NCBI GenBank assembly: GCA_910577655.1
Contig: CAJTOW010000062.1
Location: forward strand, 1-24,677
Reading direction: 5' to 3'
DNA length: 24,677 nucleotides
Origin: an uncultured Lachnospiraceae bacterium
GTDB taxonomy: Bacteria > Bacillota > Clostridia > Lachnospirales > Lachnospiraceae
Part shown: positions 7,580 to 14,460 of the stretch, in pieces
How the letters are laid out: each line of letters opens with the position of its first letter
Position numbering within the stretch: position 1 is the stretch's first letter
Translations under genes and position numbers: made by a program
The notes under the pieces: model-generated
The model's input: only the letters and a program-made list of their open reading frames with translations
Told to the model about the DNA's origin: nothing
The model's database searches: none

Positions 7580-8479
7580 ATGCTGATAGATACAAGAATT
7601 ATAGAATATGTGATCGCCATTGCTGAGGAAGGAAGCCTCAACAAGGCGGCAGAAAAGCTGTTTATTTCCCAGCCGGCCTTGAGCCAGCGCCTGAAAAAGC
7701 TGGAGGACGAGCTGGGCACGGAGCTGTTCCGCCGGGAAAACAGCGGTCTGGTCATCACTGACGCCGGACGTGTCTATATCAATGGCGGACGTTCCATCCT
7801 TCAGATCAAGCAGGAGGCCATGGCAAAGCTTTCTTCCATGGACCAGAGCCAGACGGATGTGATCCGCTTCGGCTGTGCCACCTCCCACGCCCTGGAGGCC
7901 ATCCCCCAGTTCCGGGCAGAATACCCGGATATGCTTCTTTCCACCAGACAATGCACCACCCCCACCGCCAAGGAGGATCTGATCATGGGACGGATGGACA
8001 TGGCTGTGCTCCTGACCCCCACCCTCCAGCATAGCGTGCTGGAATATCTGCCTCTCGCCTCCAGTCAGGCGCTTGTGGCCGTCCCGCCCCAGCATCCTGC
8101 CGCTTCCAAAAAAGGCGGTGAAGGCAACCCGTTCCGGGAAGGCTACGGATGTCTGGAGGAGGATTATTTCATCCTGAGTCCCTCTGGCTCCTACGCCCGG
8201 GAACTGGAGGACAGAGCCTTAAAATCCATGGGCATCCGGCCCCGGATCCTCTGCGAGATCTCGGACAATGAGACCAAGCGCTATATGCTCAGCAGGAACC
8301 TGGGCAATGCCTTTCTCCCAGGATACAGCATCCAGGCGGAGGACGCCTTTGTCACCTTCCCTTTAGACCCGCCTCTGTCCTTCTACATCGTGGCAGCCTA
8401 TCCCAAGAGCACGGTGCTGTCCGAGCCTATGAAATGTCTGCTGAAAACGCTGCTGACGGTGTTTGATGGCAATCGGTGA
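7580..8479 (+). CDS. LysR-family transcriptional regulator, second in tandem
   Basis: This 299-residue LysR regulator has its helix-turn-helix at about residues 15-40 (KAAEKLFISQPALSQRLKKL) and a C-terminal effector-binding domain. The ATG at 7580 is preceded by GGGGGA about 10 bases upstream; a TTG at 7562 lies ahead of this site and is unlikely. It follows the first LysR gene by 91 bases in the same direction. Two short GC hairpins lie between them (7497-7512 and 7510-7533) without a U-tract. The two proteins share the start pattern DTR/NTR-x-(I/L)-x-Y-(V/L) but diverge elsewhere, so they are paralogues within the family rather than a recent duplicate. Target genes are unknown; the TTT operon is the nearest candidate. 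Confidence 0.9.
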   Translation: MLIDTRIIEYVIAIAEEGSLNKAAEKLFISQPALSQRLKKLEDELGTELFRRENSGLVITDAGRVYINGGRSILQIKQEAMAKLSSMDQSQTDVIRFGCATSHALEAIPQFRAEYPDMLLSTRQCTTPTAKEDLIMGRMDMAVLLTPTLQHSVLEYLPLASSQALVAVPPQHPAASKKGGEGNPFREGYGCLEEDYFILSPSGSYARELEDRALKSMGIRPRILCEISDNETKRYMLSRNLGNAFLPGYSIQAEDAFVTFPLDPPLSFYIVAAYPKSTVLSEPMKCLLKTLLTVFDGNR

Positions 8480-8572
8480 GATGGATGGTGAAACCAGCAA
8501 TCCGAGGGAACCTTTTTCCAGAGCATACCCCTGGGAACACCCCTATGAACAGCAACTTTTTATGAGGTATAT

Positions 8573-8737
8573 CGTAACAGTTCAGCCAGGTCATCTTCTT
8601 GCCCCCGAAAAGCGTCGGGGACAAGAGGCTTCGGGCGTCCGCCCGATGTCAAATCCCATGAAAAAGCGCTTACACAAGCAAAAGCGAGCTTGCGACACCC
8701 TCTTTCATGGGGTTTGCCGCCTGTCTGAACTGTTACG
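8573..8737. repeat. Four-stem structured repeat, copy A
   Basis: The 8480-8818 stretch contains no gene; most of it is this element. A closing stem, CGTAACAGTTCAG (8573-8585) with CTGAACTGTTACG (8725-8737), encloses three hairpins. The first runs from CTTCTTG (8595) to CAAGAGG (8628). The second is CGGGCG-TC-CGCCCG (8632-8645). The third pairs CAAATCCCATGAAA (8650-8663) with 8703-8716 and has an apical CAAGC/GCTTG. Its reverse complement aligns with copy B (13664-13812), so the two copies are in opposite orientation. Confidence 0.8.
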
Positions 8738-8765
8738 TTATATCTTCTATGAATATAAATTTTAG

Positions 8766-8795
8766 TTGACTATTCAGTATAACCAATAGTAATCT
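8766..8795 (+). promoter_or_regulatory. Weak candidate promoter of the ATPase gene
   Basis: TTGACT (8766-8771) followed after 18 bases by TAATCT, in an AT-rich stretch between the structured repeat and the ATPase gene. The -10 match is poor. Confidence 0.3.
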
Positions 8796-8818
8796 ATAAA
8801 AGAAAGGAGTTGAAAGTC

Positions 8819-9988
8819 ATGATCACCCGAAAGAATTATTTATCGAAAATCCGCCCCTTTATCGGCAAGGATATCATCAAAGTCCTGACCGGCCTTCGAC
8901 GCAGCGGCAAGAGTGTACTGCTAAAGCAGATCCGGGATGAAATCAACAGCCCAAACACGATTTTTCTGAATTTTGAAGACCTGGGAAATCAGCCTCTCTG
9001 TGAATACCATGCTCTTCACGATTACATCTGTGAGAAGATCGGTGACAGCAAGGAGCAGTTCTATCTGTTCTTTGACGAGATCCAGGAAGTAGAAGGCTGG
9101 GAGAAGGCAGTCAACTCCCTGCGGGTCAGATACCATGCGGACATTTATATCACCGGTTCCAACTCCCGGCTGCTGTCCGGGAAACTGGCTACCTATCTCA
9201 CCGGACGTTATGTCTCCTTTGTGGTCTATCCTTTCTCTTATGCAGAGTTTCGGATGGCAAACCCCAATGGTACATTTGATGACTATATTCAGTATGGAGG
9301 GATGCCCTTTTTGTCCAGCATCGGCTTTGAACCAGAGATCAGCAGAAATTACCTTCAGGATGTTTTCAATTCTGTGGTCCTAAAGGATATTGTCAAACGC
9401 AACCGAATCCGGGATGTGGATTTGCTGGAACGCATTATTGCTTATGCTCTCGCAAATGTGGGCAGGAGCTTTTCCGCCACCAGTATCTCCCGGTTCTTCA
9501 AGGCCGAGAACAGAACCGTGGCCCCGGAGACCATCCTGAATTATCTGAAAACCTGCGAGGAAGCCTATCTGCTGTATCGTTTCAAGAGCCAGGACATCCC
9601 TGGCAAAAAAATTCTGAAAATCAATGAAAAATACTATGCTGCAGACCACGGGCTGCGGGAGGCAGCCGTTGGCGCCAACCTGCAAAATGTGGAGATCATC
9701 CTGGAAAACATCGTAGGCCTGGAGCTGCTCCGCAGAGGCTACAAGGTCTGTATCGGCCGTGTGGGTACAAAGGAAATTGATTTTGTCGGCGAAAAGCAAG
9801 GCGACAAACTGTATGTGCAGGTATGCTATCTGCTGAGTGATGCCTCCACCATCCAGCGGGAGTTCGGTTCCCTCCTGGAAATCCGGGACAACTATCCCAA
9901 GATTGTGCTGTATCAGGAGGGAACCTTCCGCGGGAACCTTGAGGGTATCCCGGCGGTTCCGGTCAGGGAGTGGCTGGAGCAGGATTGA
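8819..9988 (+). CDS. ATP-binding protein, AAA_14/DUF4143 family
   Basis: This 389-residue P-loop ATPase of the AAA_14-DUF4143 type is a family scattered through bacteria and archaea with no settled function. Walker A is GLRRSGKS (25-32), Walker B LFFDEIQ (83-89), and ITGSNSRLLS (111-120) fits sensor 1. The C-terminal half carries DUF4143 features, including a winged-helix-like part (SATSISRFFKAENRTVAPETILNYLKT) and a nuclease-like GTKEIDFV segment. The ATG at 8819 has AAAGGAG about 9 bases upstream; a TTG at 8810 falls too close to that site. It stands alone between a full structured repeat and a 14-bp hairpin with the same arm sequence just past its stop. This isolation suggests a horizontally moving gene. 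Confidence 0.88.
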   Translation: MITRKNYLSKIRPFIGKDIIKVLTGLRRSGKSVLLKQIRDEINSPNTIFLNFEDLGNQPLCEYHALHDYICEKIGDSKEQFYLFFDEIQEVEGWEKAVNSLRVRYHADIYITGSNSRLLSGKLATYLTGRYVSFVVYPFSYAEFRMANPNGTFDDYIQYGGMPFLSSIGFEPEISRNYLQDVFNSVVLKDIVKRNRIRDVDLLERIIAYALANVGRSFSATSISRFFKAENRTVAPETILNYLKTCEEAYLLYRFKSQDIPGKKILKINEKYYAADHGLREAAVGANLQNVEIILENIVGLELLRRGYKVCIGRVGTKEIDFVGEKQGDKLYVQVCYLLSDASTIQREFGSLLEIRDNYPKIVLYQEGTFRGNLEGIPAVPVREWLEQD

Positions 9989-10021
9989 CGTAACCGTTCA
10001 GGGAATACCTGAACGGTTACG
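9989..10021. repeat. Minimal arm-only hairpin of the structured repeat family (copy D)
   Basis: CGTAACCGTTCAGG (9989-10002) pairs perfectly with CCTGAACGGTTACG (10008-10021) around GAATA. It begins directly after the ATPase stop codon and lies between convergent genes. The arm differs from copy A (CGTAACAGTTCAG) by one internal base that is compensated in the other arm. It may also stop transcription, but no T-run follows. Confidence 0.6.
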
Positions 10022-10035
10022 GTTCCAGACATGCT

Positions 10036-10515
10036 CTATAACATTTTATAAATCGTAATATCCACCCCACGCACTCCATCCTTCACGGAACTGCTGAGGC
10101 TTCCCACATACACCCCATAGTTGAGCCACTCATACTTCCCCCTGGGTGCGTGGAAGGAGGGCGTGGTCTGGATGCGGGTATTCTGACTGTTGTCCACATG
10201 CTTGTAGCCCAGATTCTCGATGGCAATATATACCCCGTCATCGGTCTGCAGCAGGTACTTGGCAAAGACGGTGCGGGAGTTTACCGACTCCTCACTGTCT
10301 CCGCCTACTCCCAGATTCCAGTCCGCGCCGCCGGGGACCACCCGTCCCCGGAGCCTTTCTCCCTCAAAATGTCCTCCCCTGATCTGGATGACCCTTAAAT
10401 ATCCCCAGTCATTTCCTCCTACCACCAGACGGTCCTCCTCCGGGCAGTCTACCCGCAGGGTCATGACCAGTTCTGCGTCCAGGGTGATCCGTGTGTCTGT
10501 TCTGTGGTTTTCCAT
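10036..10515 (-). CDS. DUF3237 family protein
   Basis: About 159 residues and soluble. I recognise the DUF3237 pattern: an N-terminal strand region with LVVGGNDWGYLRVIQIRGGHFEG, a middle DGVYIAIENLGYK, and a C-terminal YEWLNYGVYVGSLSS. Members are small beta-barrel-like proteins of undefined function, often near aromatic or organic-acid catabolic genes. The ATG at 10515 has AGGAGG 7 bases upstream; a start at 10536 would overlap the preceding gene and lie ahead of this site. It is the last gene of a leftward cluster, 17 bases after the MBL-fold gene, so it is probably translated from the same mRNA. No catalytic residues can be assigned. Confidence 0.8.
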   Translation of the reverse strand: MENHRTDTRITLDAELVMTLRVDCPEEDRLVVGGNDWGYLRVIQIRGGHFEGERLRGRVVPGGADWNLGVGGDSEESVNSRTVFAKYLLQTDDGVYIAIENLGYKHVDNSQNTRIQTTPSFHAPRGKYEWLNYGVYVGSLSSSVKDGVRGVDITIYKML

Positions 10516-10532
10516 AGAAATTCCTCCTAAGT

Positions 10533-11279
10533 TCATGCAAAATAATACAGCTGCGGCGGAATCAGCCCCGCATTGAACTTATCCACAGCCGCCTGCACAA
10601 AGCTTCCCCCATTCTCCAGACAAAATACCCCATGCCCCGGAAAGATGGCTTCAATGGGCAGAGTGGCAATCCTGCGCATGGCTTCTGCATAAGGGAAAAT
10701 GGAGACATCGGGAAGGGACTGGATCAGCACCTGCCCCTGGGCAAATACACAATCCCCGGAAAACAGGCAGTTCTTTCCGTCAATGCTGCCGTAGATCACC
10801 ATGTCCTGCAGACTGTGTCCCGGACACATATAAGCAGTCAGGGTAATATTGCCCACGGTGATGTTCTCCCCGTCCCGGACCCCGGTGACCTTCTCAGATC
10901 TGGGATAGGTGAAATCCGCAGGATACAGACCGCCCTTTGCCAGGGCGACGCTGGTGGCTGTCTCGTCTCCTTCTTCAATGGCCTTTGCCTCCAGCTCCGG
11001 GGCATAGATGGAGCAGCCGGAAAGCTTCTGAATCCGTGAAGCACCGCAGGCGTGGTCCCCATGGTAATGGGTCAGAACCACAGCCCTGATATCCTTCACG
11101 GAAAAGCCGTGGCTCTCAATCACCCTGTCCATCCGCTCCGGCTCCAGGCCAGTGCCGGAATCAATGAGAATACACCCATTCTCCGTGGAAATGAGAAACA
11201 CGTTGCAGTCAATGGCCTGGGTGATGCCAAAGCCCCATTTTCCGCTTGCCACAAGGTAAATGCTGTCTGTAATCTTCAT
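10533..11279 (-). CDS. MBL-fold metallo-hydrolase, glyoxalase II-like
   Basis: This 248-residue protein has the complete two-metal MBL signature: THYHGDHA (His71, His73, Asp75, His76), CPGHSLQD (His155), FSGDCVF (Asp176) and FPGHGVF (His216). It therefore belongs to the glyoxalase II-like branch, unlike the B3-like protein at 131-1015. No signal peptide is present. The ATG at 11279 is preceded by AGGAGG at 9 bases; the frame stays open upstream to 11408, but that part looks non-coding and overlaps the M20 gene. The gene lies 97 bases after the amidohydrolase and just before the DUF3237 gene. A thioester or lactone hydrolase is plausible; the substrate is unknown. Confidence 0.87.
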   Translation of the reverse strand: MKITDSIYLVASGKWGFGITQAIDCNVFLISTENGCILIDSGTGLEPERMDRVIESHGFSVKDIRAVVLTHYHGDHACGASRIQKLSGCSIYAPELEAKAIEEGDETATSVALAKGGLYPADFTYPRSEKVTGVRDGENITVGNITLTAYMCPGHSLQDMVIYGSIDGKNCLFSGDCVFAQGQVLIQSLPDVSIFPYAEAMRRIATLPIEAIFPGHGVFCLENGGSFVQAAVDKFNAGLIPPQLYYFA

Positions 11280-11376
11280 TGTATACTTCCTCCTGTCTAT
11301 GATTTTACAAATTTCAGGCAAAATCTTCCGCAACAGTACAGACGGGCGGCAGGTCCTTACGGATTTCCGGCCCCTG

Positions 11377-12549
11377 TCATTGCTGCTCTCCCAGAAAATC
11401 CACCGCATACTGCACCGCCGCCACCGATCCCCGGATCAGCACGCTCTCGTCCATGGAAAAATGGCTGCTGTGGTTAGGATACACGGCCCCCAGTTCCTCA
11501 TTTGCGATTCCCAGAAATACGAAGACACCGGGAACCAGTGCCTGGTATTCGGAAAAATTCTCCCCGCCCATAGTAGGTTTCTGGAGGGTCAATGCCTCCG
11601 GGCCATAATTCTTTGTGATGGCTTCCACGGCCCGCCGGGAACACTCCTCATCATTGGATACCGGAGAAGAGCCGAACCGGTAGTCCAGAAATGCCTCCGC
11701 CCGGAAGGCATGGGCCGTATCCCGGATCACCCGCTCCATAATCTCCGGAAAGGAGCGGCGCACTTCGCCAGAGAACCCACGGGTAGTGCCGCCGATCGTG
11801 ACCTCCTCGGGAATGGCATTATCTGTATTGCCTCCATGAATCTGACAGAAACTGAGCACCGTCGGCTCGGAAGCATCCATCTCCCTCTGGAATGCCACCT
11901 GCAGATTGTTTATGATGGCGGCTGCCGCGGCGATAGGGTCAATCCCCTTGTGGGGCAGGGAGCCATGGACGCTCTTTCCCTTTACCCGGATGGTGAAGAA
12001 ATCTGCCGATGCCATCCGGGGACCGGCCTCCGCAGAAAAGACGCCTGCAAGCACATTGCCCCAGACGTGGGTTCCATAAACGGTATCCACCTGGTCCAGA
12101 GCCCCCTCTGCGATCATGCCCAGGGCTCCTTTGGCGATCTCCTCAGCCGGTTCAAAAATCAGCCGCACACTTCCGTTGAGTCGTTTTTCTATGTCACAGA
12201 GCATCCTGGCACAGCCCAGATTCATGGCAATGTGGGCATCGTGACCGCAGGCGTGCATATATCCTGGATTCTCCGAAGCGTATTCCGCCCCAGTCTCCTC
12301 CGCCACCTGAAGGGCGTCGATATCCGCCCGGATGCACACCGTCCGTCCGCTGCGGGACCGGTCCCCGATATCCACCATGACACCAGTTCCATGTATCACT
12401 CTGGGAGTCAGCCCCATGGCCTGCAGCTCCTCACAGATCATGCGGCAGGTCCTTGTCTCCTGCAGGGCCACCTCCGGGCAACGGTGGAATTTCCTGCGCA
12501 TTTCGATCACATAATTCTGGTATTTCCCGGCAATTTCTTTTATCAGCAT
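11377..12549 (-). CDS. M20-family amidohydrolase
   Basis: About 390 residues, related to the hippurate / indole-acetyl-amino-acid hydrolase branch of M20 metallopeptidases, which cleave N-acyl amino acids. Visible motifs are RADIDALQVAEETG (about 74-87), the metal-binding HACGHDAH (Cys101, His103), FEPAEE (132-137), GTHVWG (His161) and a late MGGENFSEY. The protein ends with SSHFSMDESVL and a short tail. The dimerisation lid is present, so it looks intact. The ATG at 12549 is preceded by GGAGG at 8 bases; a GTG at 12564 overlaps that site. It lies 155 bases after the esterase gene and probably shares its promoter. The acyl substrate cannot be read. Confidence 0.9.
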   Translation of the reverse strand: MLIKEIAGKYQNYVIEMRRKFHRCPEVALQETRTCRMICEELQAMGLTPRVIHGTGVMVDIGDRSRSGRTVCIRADIDALQVAEETGAEYASENPGYMHACGHDAHIAMNLGCARMLCDIEKRLNGSVRLIFEPAEEIAKGALGMIAEGALDQVDTVYGTHVWGNVLAGVFSAEAGPRMASADFFTIRVKGKSVHGSLPHKGIDPIAAAAAIINNLQVAFQREMDASEPTVLSFCQIHGGNTDNAIPEEVTIGGTTRGFSGEVRRSFPEIMERVIRDTAHAFRAEAFLDYRFGSSPVSNDEECSRRAVEAITKNYGPEALTLQKPTMGGENFSEYQALVPGVFVFLGIANEELGAVYPNHSSHFSMDESVLIRGSVAAVQYAVDFLGEQQ

Positions 12550-12644
12550 CCTGCCCTCCTCCACTCTGGCCCTCTTGTTTTTCTACACTACGATTTCTTT
12601 TGTGTCGTGCTTAAACTCCTGCTCTCATCTTCAGCCACGGTTTC

Positions 12645-12755
12645 TTCGCATCAGCTCCAGATACTCTTCAGCCGCTGCTTCTTCGTATCAGCTCCAGATA
12701 CTCTTCATCTGCTGCTTCTTCGCATCATCTCCAGATACAGTTCATGCCCCTTCTC
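12645..12755. repeat. 37-bp tandem triplication of the esterase gene tail
   Basis: Units occupy 12645-12681, 12682-12718 and 12719-12755; the first two match at 34 of 37 bases, and the third is the coding end of the esterase gene. An older partial unit is visible at about 12624-12644. Because 37 is not a multiple of three, each unit puts the same peptide ((H/E)E.YLE(M/L).RR) into a different frame, each closed by its own TGA. Confidence 0.85.
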
Positions 12756-13595
12756 ATATTCCTCCCGGCAATGGGTCATGAACCCGTGCTTACTGTGGAG
12801 AAAACGCTGCATGGTGACCTGCACCCCGGCGGCTGCCAGTCTGGCCGCGAACTGCTCTGCCTCAAAGCGCAGGGTGTCCTGTCCGGCTGTGATCACCAGG
12901 GTCTGGGGCAGGCCTGCCAGCATCTCCGGCGGAGCCAGCAGAGGTGATGCGTAAGGCTCCCCTGCTGCCTCCGGATCCACATACAGCGCGTTATAAGCAC
13001 GGGCCCGCTCCGGGTCAATGACCGTATCTCCTTCATGGGGCTTGTCCGCCGGATCGGTACAGAGATCCACAGGCGGATAGTCCAGAAGCAGAAGACGGAT
13101 GGCAAATTCCCTGGTCTGTCCGGCCTTCATGGCGACAGCTGCCGCAATATTCCCACCGGAACTGTGTCCGCCCACCATTACCCGGCCTGGATCTGCCCCC
13201 AGCTCTCCGGCATGGGCCACTGCCCACCGGACTACCTCAAAGCATTCCTCCACAGCCGCCGGATACGGATATTCCGGGGCCAGACGGTAATCCAAGTCCA
13301 GGGTCACGCACCCGGCCTCGCAGGTGACCATGCTGGCAAAGAGATGATCCCGTTCCATGTGGGGACGGACGAAGCCGCCGCCATGGATGTTCACATACAG
13401 AGGCAGTGCCCCCTCTCCCGTCTTCCCTTTCTCCCGGAGGATCCAGAGCCGGGAATCTCCCACGCTGGTGGGCACCACCGCTTCCGTCCGCTCCACCCTG
13501 CCCGGATACTGCCCAAATCCATCCGGGATCACCGGGTCAACCACCATGCCCTGGCGGATCCTGGCTGCCAGGGCAAGCTTTTCATTCTGGTTCAT
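12705..13595 (-). CDS. Alpha/beta hydrolase, hormone-sensitive-lipase type esterase
   Basis: This 296-residue esterase of the HSL (alpha/beta hydrolase fold-3) family has the oxyanion motif HGGGF (71-75), DYRLAPEYPYPAA (102-114), nucleophile motif GHSSGG with Ser145, probable acid Asp240 (TAGQD) and His270 (HSKHGF). No signal peptide is seen. The ATG at 13595 has AAGGAG 7 bases upstream; open frame continues to 13655 but would cross the promoter. It leads the leftward cluster of M20, MBL and DUF3237 genes. The 3' end is the third copy of a 37-bp tandem repeat, so the C-terminal peptide ELYLEMMRRSSR recurs downstream in other frames. Substrates are probably short acyl esters. Confidence 0.88.
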   Translation of the reverse strand: MNQNEKLALAARIRQGMVVDPVIPDGFGQYPGRVERTEAVVPTSVGDSRLWILREKGKTGEGALPLYVNIHGGGFVRPHMERDHLFASMVTCEAGCVTLDLDYRLAPEYPYPAAVEECFEVVRWAVAHAGELGADPGRVMVGGHSSGGNIAAAVAMKAGQTREFAIRLLLLDYPPVDLCTDPADKPHEGDTVIDPERARAYNALYVDPEAAGEPYASPLLAPPEMLAGLPQTLVITAGQDTLRFEAEQFAARLAAAGVQVTMQRFLHSKHGFMTHCREEYEKGHELYLEMMRRSSR

Positions 13596-13626
13596 AGATA
13601 TACTCCTTGTGCGATCCTTTTTCATA

Positions 13627-13655
13627 ATTGTAGATGAAAAGGAACTATCTTTCAA
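13627..13655 (-). promoter_or_regulatory. Promoter of the esterase-M20-MBL-DUF3237 cluster
   Basis: On the minus strand TTGAAA (13655-13650) is followed after 17 bases by TACAAT (13632-13627), ahead of the ribosome site of the esterase gene. The structured repeat copy B begins 9 bases upstream of the -35. Confidence 0.6.
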
Positions 13656-13663
13656 GAACTTTA

Positions 13664-13812
13664 TTACAGTTCACGGGGCAGGGAAAACTGGACAAAAACA
13701 GATGTCAAGCTCGCTTGTAGGACTATTTTTGTCCAGTTTTCAACATCGGGCGGTCGCCCGATGCTTCTTGTCTGCCGTAGCCGGACAAGAAGATGCCCCC
13801 CGTGAACAGTAA
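13664..13812. repeat. Four-stem structured repeat, copy B
   Basis: The outer arms TTACAGTTCACGGGGCA (13664-13680) and 13794-13812 pair with a small bulge. Inside are a 16-bp perfect stem (13683-13698 with 13726-13741) topped by CAAG-CTCG-CTTG, a 9-bp perfect stem CATCGGGCG/CGCCCGATG (13744-13763), and CTTCTTGTC (13764-13772) with GACAAGAAG (13784-13792). Stem order is reversed relative to copy A, as expected for the opposite orientation. No reading frame of interest was seen. Confidence 0.8.
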
Positions 13813-13847
13813 CACTCAAGAAGGTAAGAAAGGTTAGAAAATAATGC

Positions 13848-13876
13848 TTGACTTTTGTTTAAACAAAACTTATGAT
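13848..13876 (+). promoter_or_regulatory. Promoter with palindromic spacer ahead of the 59-residue gene
   Basis: TTGACT (13848-13853), 17-base spacer, TATGAT (13871-13876). The spacer contains TTTTGTTTAAACAAAA (13853-13868), a perfect 16-bp palindrome positioned where a bound repressor would block polymerase. The ribbon-helix-helix protein encoded downstream is a candidate ligand, by inference. Confidence 0.7.
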
Positions 13877-13927
13877 ATAATTATGTTACAGTTAAGAAAG
13901 ACAAGAGCTTAACGGAAAGGAGAAAAC

Positions 13928-14107
13928 ATGGAGGTATTAGAGATGACAGAAAAAGAACAGGCGACAGCGTTAATTGAAGAATACTCAAAGCTTCAGAGAA
14001 TTTTAAAATCACAGGACAGGGACAGCGAGTTGAATTACCAGTTAAAAATTACAAAAGCAAAACTGGAAGCGCTTGGGATCGTTACAGAACATTTGGAGAT
14101 TGATTAA
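13928..14107 (+). CDS. Small hypothetical protein, 59 residues
   Basis: A short reading frame with a strong AAAGGAG five bases before the ATG and a good promoter upstream, so it is very likely expressed. The sequence starts MEVLEMTEKEQATALIEEYS and ends IVTEHLEID. It is charged, soluble and predicted helical, with heptad-like Leu/Ile spacing (LIEEYSKLQRILKSQ) that suggests a short coiled coil. I do not recognise a family. The stretch is much richer in A/T than the neighbouring catabolic genes. A terminator hairpin follows and then a ribbon-helix-helix gene in the same direction. The pair resembles the layout of a small accessory module, but nothing identifies it as a toxin or antitoxin. Confidence 0.7.
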   Translation: MEVLEMTEKEQATALIEEYSKLQRILKSQDRDSELNYQLKITKAKLEALGIVTEHLEID

Positions 14108-14108
14108 C

Positions 14109-14138
14109 AGAAAGGGCGGGCTTGCCACCGCCCTTTCT
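14109..14138 (+). terminator. Hairpin terminator or attenuator after the 59-residue gene
   Basis: AGAAAGGGCGG (14109-14119) pairs perfectly with CCGCCCTTTCT (14128-14138), followed by CTTT. It lies two bases after the stop codon and ahead of the ribbon-helix-helix gene, so the second gene may be expressed only by partial read-through. Confidence 0.65.
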
Positions 14139-14184
14139 CTTTAGAAAGATCAGAGAGGGGCGATTTAATATAGAAAAGAAAAAA

Positions 14185-14349
14185 ATGGGCAGACCAACAG
14201 AGAGCCCCAAAGGAAACTATACAGGAATAAGGCTATCTGATGATGAAGATAAAAAACTTAATTTTTGTATGACGAAAACAGGGATGACCAAAACAGATGT
14301 CCTTAGAAGAGGAATTGATTTGGTTTACCAGGAGATTACAAGAAAATAA
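14185..14349 (+). CDS. Ribbon-helix-helix (CopG-like) small regulator
   Basis: This 54-residue protein begins MGRPTESPKGNYTGIRLSDD. The pattern is a basic N-terminus, a short beta strand (YTGIRLS), and two helices (DEDKKLNFCMTKTG and TKTDVLRRGIDLVYQ), which is typical of CopG/Arc-type ribbon-helix-helix DNA-binding proteins that act as dimers on palindromes. The ATG at 14185 is chosen because MGRP is a common start for this group; a TTG at 14122 falls inside the terminator hairpin. No good ribosome site precedes the ATG, so translation may be weak. It could regulate the palindromic promoter at 13848-13876. No partner toxin gene follows. Confidence 0.65.
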   Translation: MGRPTESPKGNYTGIRLSDDEDKKLNFCMTKTGMTKTDVLRRGIDLVYQEITRK

Positions 14350-14386
14350 AGAGCAACCGGCGTTCTGGAAAAGTAACGGTTGCTCT
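14350..14386 (+). terminator. Terminator hairpin after the ribbon-helix-helix gene
   Basis: AGAGCAACCG (14350-14359) pairs perfectly with CGGTTGCTCT (14377-14386), followed by a short T-rich stretch. It starts at the base after the stop codon. The rest up to 14460 shows nothing I can name. Confidence 0.6.
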
Positions 14387-14460
14387 TATAGTCACCAGAA
14401 GCTTGCCAAAACATAATACAAATTTCATACCAGAATATATATCCTGGCATTTTCTGCCCA

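Noticed and set aside
7202..8095. A 297-codon minus-strand frame across the two LysR genes
   Set aside because: It crosses the end of one LysR gene and most of the other, with no domain and no ribosome site that I can see.
8573..8737. tRNA-like or cloverleaf RNA gene
   Set aside because: The element has a closing stem and three hairpins, but arm lengths, loops and conserved tRNA bases do not fit, and there is no anticodon or T-loop consensus.
12645..12755. CRISPR-like repeats
   Set aside because: The 37-bp units are head-to-tail without spacers and overlap a coding end.
11260..12954. A 564-codon open frame on the plus strand
   Set aside because: It is antisense to the M20 and esterase genes, which carry full catalytic motifs and ribosome sites; the plus-strand protein has no recognisable domain.
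13928..14349. Toxin-antitoxin pair
   Set aside because: A ribbon-helix-helix protein is present, but the 59-residue partner shows no toxin fold, precedes the regulator and is separated from it by a terminator.
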